From assembly GCA_020161065.1 (NCBI GenBank), contig JAIUPH010000019.1, positions 81,733 through 145,732 on the forward strand: a DNA stretch of 64,000 nucleotides, given 5' to 3'. Made by a program: the position numbers and the translations under genes. This document shows, one piece after another, positions 58,663 through 64,000 of the stretch (position 1 is its first letter; each line of letters opens with the position of its first letter). This DNA is from Pseudomonadota bacterium (lineage in GTDB: Bacteria; Pseudomonadota; Gammaproteobacteria; Burkholderiales; Burkholderiaceae_C). The notes below the pieces were generated by a model. That model saw only the letters and a list, made by a program, of their open reading frames with translations, made no database searches and had not been told where the DNA came from.

Positions 58663-59820
58663 CTAGGACCGGGCGGCGCCCGGCCCGTCCCGCGAGGGGA
58701 TCAAGTTGCCCGGCAAAGCCGGATCGACTTGAACGCCCGCCCGCTGCCGTCGCGAATGCGCGTGCACCGCCTCGACCAGCGCCGCCACGTGTTCGGGCGG
58801 CGTGTGCTGGCTGATGCCGTGGCCGAGGTTGAAGACGTGGCCGTCCCAGGTGCCGTCGGCGCGCTGCGGCGGTCCGAAGGCGTCCAGCACGGCCACCGCC
58901 TCGCGCGCCACCGCCTCGGGCGGCGCGAACAGCACGTTGGGGTCGAGGTTGCCCTGCAGCGCCACGCGGCTGCCGACCGCGGCGCGCGCGCGGCCGAGGC
59001 CCATGGTCCAGTCGAGGCCGACGACATCGGCGCCGCCGCCGGCGATCTCGTCCAGCCACGGCCCGCCGCCCTTGGTGAAGACGATCACCGGGATGCGCTG
59101 GCCCTCCTTCTCGCGCTGCAGCGCGGCCACCACGCGGCGCGTGTAGGCCAGGCTGAAGCGCTGGAAGGCGCCGTCGGCCAGCACGCCGCCCCAGCTGTCG
59201 AACACCATCACCGCCTGCGCGCCGGCGTCGATCTGCGCATTGAGGTAGGCCGCCACGGCCTGGGCGTTGATGTCGAGGATGCGGTGCAGCAGGTCGGGCC
59301 GCGCGTAGAGCATGCTCTTGACGAGGCGGTAGTCGTCGGAACCGGCGCCTTCCACCATGTAGCAGGCCAGCGTCCACGGGCTGCCGGAGAAGCCGATCAG
59401 CGGCACGCGGCCGTCGAGCGCGCGGCGGATCGAGGTCACGGCGTCGAAGACATAACGCAGCCGTTGCATGTCAGGCACCTGCAGCGCGGCCACCGCGGCC
59501 TCGTCGCGCAGCGGATGCGCGAAGCGCGGGCCCTCGCCTTCGGCGAAGCTCAGGCCCAGGCCCATCGCGTCGGGCACGGTGAGGATGTCGCTGAACAGGA
59601 TGGCGGCGTCGAGCGCATAGCGCTCCAGCGGCTGCAGCGTGACCTCGGTGGCATAGCCGGGGTCGGTGGCCAGCCCCATGAAGCTGCCGGCACGCGCGCG
59701 CGTGGCGCGGTACTCGGGCAGGTAGCGGCCGGCCTGGCGCATCAGCCACAGCGGGGTGTACGACGTGGGCTGGCGCAGGCAGGCGCGCAGGAACGTGTCG
59801 TTGCGAAGGGCTGCAGGCAT
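58663..59820 (-). CDS. hemE: Uroporphyrinogen decarboxylase HemE, with repeat-derived C-terminal extension
   Basis: The 385-residue enzyme starts at ATG 59820 ([20 protein letters not shown]). It has [20 protein letters not shown], the HemE signature, [16 protein letters not shown] and [14 protein letters not shown]. It converts uroporphyrinogen III to coproporphyrinogen III in haem synthesis. The usual end, near EAVHAHSRR, is followed by about 27 extra residues ending in a TAG stop. This tail is encoded by the dispersed repeat (16-base match at 58710-58725) and a flanking CCCCTCG-type element, so it looks acquired. Confidence 0.95.
   Translation of the reverse strand: MPAALRNDTFLRACLRQPTSYTPLWLMRQAGRYLPEYRATRARAGSFMGLATDPGYATEVTLQPLERYALDAAILFSDILTVPDAMGLGLSFAEGEGPRFAHPLRDEAAVAALQVPDMQRLRYVFDAVTSIRRALDGRVPLIGFSGSPWTLACYMVEGAGSDDYRLVKSMLYARPDLLHRILDINAQAVAAYLNAQIDAGAQAVMVFDSWGGVLADGAFQRFSLAYTRRVVAALQREKEGQRIPVIVFTKGGGPWLDEIAGGGADVVGLDWTMGLGRARAAVGSRVALQGNLDPNVLFAPPEAVAREAVAVLDAFGPPQRADGTWDGHVFNLGHGISQHTPPEHVAALVEAVHAHSRRQRAGVQVDPALPGNLIPSRDGPGAARS
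58710..58725. repeat. Dispersed 16-base repeat, copy 3, inside hemE
   Basis: CCGGCAAAGCCGGATC is the exact reverse complement of the copy at 63348-63363. It lies in the last part of hemE and encodes part of the extra tail. The core CCGGC...GCCGG is itself palindromic. Confidence 0.75.
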
Positions 59821-59929
59821 GGGCGGGATTATCGGCGACGCCCATCGGGCCACCGCCCTTGAACGCACCGCGTCGCGCCCCATGTCAGCCGCAACGGCTA
59901 GCATGCGCCGTTTCCAAGGAGGTTCCGAA

Positions 59930-60559
59930 ATGCGCTTGTCCCGTTCCTGGCTGGCCGCCCTGGCCCTGTTGCCGGCCCTGTTGCTCAGCGGCTGCGGCTA
60001 CAACGACTTCCAGCGCCTGGATGAGCAGGTGAAGGCGGCGTGGAGCGAAGTGCTCAACCAGTACCAGCGCCGCGCCGACCTGGTGCCCAACCTGGTGGCC
60101 ACCGTCAAGGGCGAGGCCAACTTCGAGCAGGAGACGCTGACCAAGGTGATCGAGGCGCGCGCCAAGGCGACCTCGATCCAGGCGACGCCCGAACTCGTCA
60201 ACAACCCCGAGGCCTTCAACAAGTTCCAGCAGGCGCAGGGCGAGCTGTCCAGCGCGCTGAGCCGCCTGCTGGTGGTGACCGAGAACTACCCCAACCTGAA
60301 GGCCAACCAGGCTTTCCAGGACCTGCGCGTGCAGCTCGAAGGCACCGAGAACCGCATCACCGTGGCGCGCAACCGCTACATCAAGGCGGTGGCCGACTAC
60401 AACGTGCTGACGCGCAGCTTCCCGACCAACCTGACGGCGATGATCTTCAAGTACCCGGTGAAGGCCAGCTTCACGGTGGCCAACGAAGCGCAGATCTCGG
60501 CGCCGCCGTCGGTCAACTTCGACAAGCCGGCCGCACCGGCGGCGGCGGCTTCGCGGTAA
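59930..60559 (+). CDS. lemA: LemA family lipoprotein
   Basis: The 209-residue protein starts at ATG 59930, with AAGGAGG 7 bases upstream, the strongest ribosome site in the window. The lipobox LLLSGC places the lipidated cysteine near residue 22. The LemA motif follows: [35 protein letters not shown], and [19 protein letters not shown]. LemA proteins are coiled-coil surface or periplasmic proteins of unclear role, usually next to TPM-domain genes, as here. It is divergent from hemE. Confidence 0.93.
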   Translation: MRLSRSWLAALALLPALLLSGCGYNDFQRLDEQVKAAWSEVLNQYQRRADLVPNLVATVKGEANFEQETLTKVIEARAKATSIQATPELVNNPEAFNKFQQAQGELSSALSRLLVVTENYPNLKANQAFQDLRVQLEGTENRITVARNRYIKAVADYNVLTRSFPTNLTAMIFKYPVKASFTVANEAQISAPPSVNFDKPAAPAAAASR

Positions 60560-60566
60560 GCCGCCG

Positions 60567-61490
60567 ATGAAGCCCTGGCGCGCGCTGGTCGCCGCGCTGC
60601 TGCTGGCTGCGCTGGCCCTGGGGGCCTGGGCGCAGCCCGAGCAGCCGGTGCCGGCGCTGAGCGCGCGCGTGATCGACCAGACCGGCACGCTCTCGACCGC
60701 GCAGCGCGCGGCGCTGGAGACCAAGCTGGCCGACTTCGAGGCGAAGTCGGGTCCGCAGATCGTCGTGCTGCTGGTGGCGACGACGGCGCCCGAGGACATC
60801 GCCTCCTACGCGCAGCGCGTGGCCGACCAGTGGAAGATCGGCCGCCGCGCGGTAGGCGACGGCGTGGTGCTGCTGGTCGCCAAGGACGAGCGCAAGGTGC
60901 GCATCGAGGTGGCCAAGGCGCTGGAAGGCGCGATCCCCGACCTCGCGGCGCGGCAGATCATCGACCAGCAGATCAAGCCCGCGTTCCGCGCCGACGACTA
61001 TGCCGGCGGCCTGAACCGCGCGGTGGACGCGCTGATCGCCCGCATCAACGGCGAAGGGCTGCCGGCGCCGCCGCCGCCGCAGCGCCGCGGCGACACGGGC
61101 GGCGGCGGGGTGGGCATCGACCAGCTGGGGCTGTTCTTCTTCATCGTCGTGCCCATCGTCGGCACGCTGCTGACGCGGGTGTTCGGCCGCCGCTTCGGCT
61201 CGCTGCTGACCTCGGGCGCGGCCGGCGGCCTGGCCTGGTGGTTCACCGCCAGCATCGCGCTGGCGCTGGGCGCCGGCGTCGCGGCGCTGGTGATCGTCGG
61301 GCTGCTGGGCATCGGCTCGGCGCTGCGGCCGACACTGGGCGGCCGCGGCCGCGGCGGGCCGTGGATCGGCGGCGGCGGTTTCGGGGGCGGCGGTTTCGGC
61401 GGTGGTGGTTTCGGTGGCGGTGGTGGCGGCGGCTTCTCGTCGGGCGGCGGCGGCGATTTCGGGGGCGGCGGCGCCTCCGGCGACTGGTAG
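60567..61490 (+). CDS. TPM-domain protein (YgcG-like) with Gly-rich C-terminus
   Basis: The 307-residue protein has a signal peptide (ALLLAALALGAWAQ). A TPM domain follows, with ARVIDQTGTLSTAQRAALE and GDGVVLLVAKDERKVRIEVA. Two membrane segments (LGLFFFIVVPIVGTLLT and GVAALVIVGLLGIG) lead to a Gly/Phe-rich end (GGGGFGGGGFGGGGF and ending GASGDW). TPM proteins have phosphatase-like activity in plants and are thought to assist membrane protein turnover; the bacterial role is unclear. It starts 7 bases after lemA. Confidence 0.9.
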   Translation: MKPWRALVAALLLAALALGAWAQPEQPVPALSARVIDQTGTLSTAQRAALETKLADFEAKSGPQIVVLLVATTAPEDIASYAQRVADQWKIGRRAVGDGVVLLVAKDERKVRIEVAKALEGAIPDLAARQIIDQQIKPAFRADDYAGGLNRAVDALIARINGEGLPAPPPPQRRGDTGGGGVGIDQLGLFFFIVVPIVGTLLTRVFGRRFGSLLTSGAAGGLAWWFTASIALALGAGVAALVIVGLLGIGSALRPTLGGRGRGGPWIGGGGFGGGGFGGGGFGGGGGGGFSSGGGGDFGGGGASGDW

Positions 61491-61505
61491 CGGGAGGCGC
61501 TGGCG

Positions 61506-62012
61506 ATGAAACGATGGCTGCGCCTGCTCAAGCACCGCTGGCACGACGAGACCGATGCCCGCCGCGCGCTGGACGACGCCGCGCTGGCGCGCCTGGCCGC
61601 GCGCGTGCGCGCCAGCGAGTCGGGGCACGGCGGCGAGATCCGCGTCGTCGTCGAGGCCGGGCTGCCGCTGTCGTACCTGCGGCGCGGGCTGTCGGCGCGC
61701 GAGCGCGCGATCACGCTGTTCGGCAAGCTGCGCGTGTGGGACACCGAGCACAACAACGGCGTGCTGATCTACCTGCTGCTGGCCGAGCATGCGATCGAGA
61801 TCGTCGCCGACCGCGCGGTGGCGCGCTACGTGGCGCCGGGCCAGTGGGACGCGCTGATCGCGTGCATGCGCGAAGCCTTCCGCCAGCGCCGCTTCGAAGC
61901 GGGCCTGGCCGAGGCGGTGGACGCCGTCGACGCCTTGCTGCGCCAGCATTTCGCGCTGGCCCCGGGCCAGGTCAACCCGAACGAGTTGCCCGACGAGCCG
62001 CTGCGCGGCTGA
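61506..62012 (+). CDS. TPM-domain protein, second, cytoplasmic-looking
   Basis: The 168-residue protein has a TPM domain (EIRVVVEAGLPLSYLRRG, then NNGVLIYLLLAEHAIEIVAD). It lacks a signal peptide and Gly-rich tail, so it differs from its neighbour. It follows by 15 bases with GGGAGGCGC upstream of the start, giving a lemA-TPM-TPM unit seen widely in beta-proteobacteria. It is convergent with ppk2. Confidence 0.88.
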   Translation: MKRWLRLLKHRWHDETDARRALDDAALARLAARVRASESGHGGEIRVVVEAGLPLSYLRRGLSARERAITLFGKLRVWDTEHNNGVLIYLLLAEHAIEIVADRAVARYVAPGQWDALIACMREAFRQRRFEAGLAEAVDAVDALLRQHFALAPGQVNPNELPDEPLRG

Positions 62013-62049
62013 TCGGCCCAGTTCGGCCCCGTTTCGGCATCAGGCCGCT

Positions 62050-62847
62050 TCAGATCGCCTTGAACGGCTTGGCGGGCTTGTCGCGCAGCGGCGCGGTCGC
62101 CAGCGGCGGGAACTCGATCAACGCTTCCGGCACCTGGCGGTCGGGGATGCGGTCGAGCAGGTTGCGGATCAGGTGCAGCCGGCCGCGCCGCTGGTCGTTG
62201 AAGTCGACCAGCGTCCACGGCGCGTGCTTGGTGTGCGTGGCTTCGAGCATGCGGTCGCGCGCCTTCGAGTAGGCGGCGTACTTCGCGCGCGCTGCCACAT
62301 CGACGGGCGACAGCTTCCAACGTTTGAGGGGATCGGCCAGGCGCTCGGCGAAGCGCTCTTCCTGCTGCGCCTGGTCGACCGTGAGCCAGTACTTGGCGAG
62401 CAGGATGCCGTCGTCGACCAGCAGCCGCTCGAAGCGCGGCGCCTGCTGCAGGAAGGCTTCGGTCTGCGCGGGGGTGCAGAAGCCCATCACCGGTTCGACG
62501 CCGGCGCGGTTGTACCAGCTGCGGTCGAACAGCACCAGCTCGCCGGCCGCCGGCAGGTGCGGCACCCAGCGCTGGAACACCCACTGCGTGCGCTCGCGCT
62601 CGGTGGGCGCGGGCAGCGCGACGATGCGGCACTGGCGCGGGTTGAGGTCGGCGCTGATGGCGCCGATCACGCCGCCCTTGCCGGCCGTGTCGCGCCCTTC
62701 GACGATGACCAGCAGGCGCTGGCCGGTGTGCTGCAGCCAGCGCGCCAGCTCGTTGAGTTCGAGCTGCAGCGGCTGCAGGCGTTCGAGGTACTCGTGCTTG
62801 GACAAGAGCGGCCGCGCCGCTTTCGCTTCCGCACGCTGCTTGCCCAT
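62050..62847 (-). CDS. ppk2: Polyphosphate kinase 2 (PPK2)
   Basis: The 265-residue enzyme has the PPK2 core. The Walker A-like motif is LVIVEGRDTAGKGGVIGAIS (about 46-65), Walker B-like LVLFDRSWYNRAGVEPVMGF, and lid arginines RFAERLADPLKRWKLSPVD. A single PPK2 domain of this length fits class I, which prefers nucleoside diphosphates. It interconverts polyphosphate and nucleotides. It is convergent with the TPM gene and follows atpC by 24 bases. Confidence 0.93.
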   Translation of the reverse strand: MGKQRAEAKAARPLLSKHEYLERLQPLQLELNELARWLQHTGQRLLVIVEGRDTAGKGGVIGAISADLNPRQCRIVALPAPTERERTQWVFQRWVPHLPAAGELVLFDRSWYNRAGVEPVMGFCTPAQTEAFLQQAPRFERLLVDDGILLAKYWLTVDQAQQEERFAERLADPLKRWKLSPVDVAARAKYAAYSKARDRMLEATHTKHAPWTLVDFNDQRRGRLHLIRNLLDRIPDRQVPEALIEFPPLATAPLRDKPAKPFKAI

Positions 62848-62871
62848 GGCGCCGACCGCCGCCGCCGGCGC

Positions 62872-63288
62872 CTACTTCTTGCGCAGCTTGGAGATGGCCG
62901 CGATCTGCGCGGCCATCATCGCGAATTCGCTCTGCGCGCGGGCCAGGTCGACCTCGCTCTTGGCGTTGCGCATCGCTTCCTCGGCCAGCTTCTTGGCCTC
63001 GTTGGCCTTGGCCTCGTCGAGGTCGTGACCGCGGATCGCGGTGTCGGCCAGCACGGTGACCGTGCCCGGCTGCACTTCCAGGATGCCGCCGGCGACGAAG
63101 ACGAACTCTTCCTCGTTGTTGTCGGCGCGCTGGATGCGCACCGCGCCGGGCTTGATGCGCGTGATCAGCGGCGTGTGCCGCGGCAGGATGCCCAGTTCGC
63201 CGTTCTCGCCGGGAAGCGCAACGAACTTGGCCTCGCCGCTGAAGATGCTTTCTTCAGCGCTGACGACGTCGACGTGAATGGTTGCCAT
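62872..63288 (-). CDS. atpC: ATP synthase epsilon subunit
   Basis: The 138-residue protein begins [20 protein letters not shown], the typical AtpC start, followed by [19 protein letters not shown] and a helical hairpin C-terminus. It links the rotor of F1 to the membrane ring. It is the last gene of the atp operon. A 132-base space with a dispersed repeat separates it from atpD, longer than normal in Burkholderiales. Confidence 0.96.
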   Translation of the reverse strand: MATIHVDVVSAEESIFSGEAKFVALPGENGELGILPRHTPLITRIKPGAVRIQRADNNEEEFVFVAGGILEVQPGTVTVLADTAIRGHDLDEAKANEAKKLAEEAMRNAKSEVDLARAQSEFAMMAAQIAAISKLRKK

Positions 63289-63347
63289 GTCAGAACTCCA
63301 GCACGCCGTTGCCGGCACGCACCGTACCTAACCAAGCGGCCGCCATG

Positions 63348-63418
63348 GATCCGGCTTTGCCGGTCCAGCGGCGGCGCCCCCCTGGGGGGGAGGCGCCGAA
63401 GGCGCTTCGGGGGGGGGC
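63348..63418. repeat. Dispersed repeat copy 4 with G/C inverted repeats, between atpD and atpC
   Basis: GATCCGGCTTTGCCGG (63348-63363) is the exact reverse of the copy in hemE. It is followed by GGCGCCCCCC, then a long G run, GGCGCC, GGCGCTTC and a run of nine Gs. Such strong secondary structure between two atp genes could reduce expression of atpC relative to atpD. Confidence 0.7.
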
Positions 63419-63420
63419 CA

Positions 63421-64000
<580 letters not shown>

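Overview
The window is a very GC-rich (roughly 70-75 percent by eye), densely coded bacterial chromosome segment. The gene families point to Burkholderiales, probably the Rubrivivax/Leptothrix-like clade. Evidence includes a fused indolepyruvate ferredoxin oxidoreductase, a DUF3567 protein, a PhaM-type polyhydroxyalkanoate granule protein, a TRAP transporter, and the order atpD-atpC ... hemE-priA at the right end. The species is inferred, not shown. No rRNA, tRNA, transposase, phage gene or CRISPR array was found. Many neighbouring genes overlap by 4 bases (ATGA or GTGA), which gives long transcription units.

Layout, left to right. (1) 1-6.3 kb: an M14-type deacylase cut by the window edge, a GGDEF protein with a broken signature, and an Lrp/AsnC regulator divergent from a fused indolepyruvate oxidoreductase. 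(2) 6.3-14.4 kb: a six-gene minus-strand operon (solute-binding protein, two permeases, ATPase, cytoplasmic sulfatase, formylglycine-generating enzyme) divergent from a LacI regulator, with two LacI-type operator palindromes between them. This reads as an importer for a sulfated, probably sugar-like compound with its own desulfating enzyme and that enzyme's maturase. (3) 14.4-22.1 kb: DUF3567 and DUF3108 proteins, then a plus-strand run of FAH hydrolase, PhaM, FIST sensor, Nudix hydrolase, cytochrome b561 and three tandem YceI proteins. (4) 22.2-26.2 kb: a TRAP transporter (P, Q, M subunits) whose M subunit carries an inserted repeat array. (5) 26.3-32.9 kb: regulators (an Rrf2 protein without Cys ligands, an NhaR-like LysR protein, and a LytS/LytR-like pair split by an opposite-strand tartrate/D-malate dehydrogenase) and a J-domain/zinc-ribbon/PilZ-like protein.

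(6) 33-53.6 kb: a surface polysaccharide island. On the minus strand Wzm-Wzt-glycosyltransferase runs directly into rep helicase and a YhhN protein. On the plus strand, after a Phd/VapC toxin-antitoxin pair, there are six further glycosyltransferase genes (one a 1346-residue multidomain enzyme), a methyltransferase, a small flippase-like membrane protein, a DUF2142 membrane protein and a PhoD phosphatase. Within it a two-part unit (WsaF-like N-terminal domain followed by a GT4-like gene) occurs twice. (7) 53.7-55.3 kb: a hipBA pair, so toxin-antitoxin modules lie at both sides of the plus-strand half. (8) 55.3-64 kb: AEC transporter, priA, a 371-base non-coding region with DnaA-box-like sites, hemE with a repeat-derived tail, lemA plus two TPM-domain genes, ppk2, atpC and the 3' part of atpD.

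A dispersed 16-base palindrome-containing repeat occurs at 23430, 26287, 58710 (inside hemE) and 63348 (between atpD and atpC).
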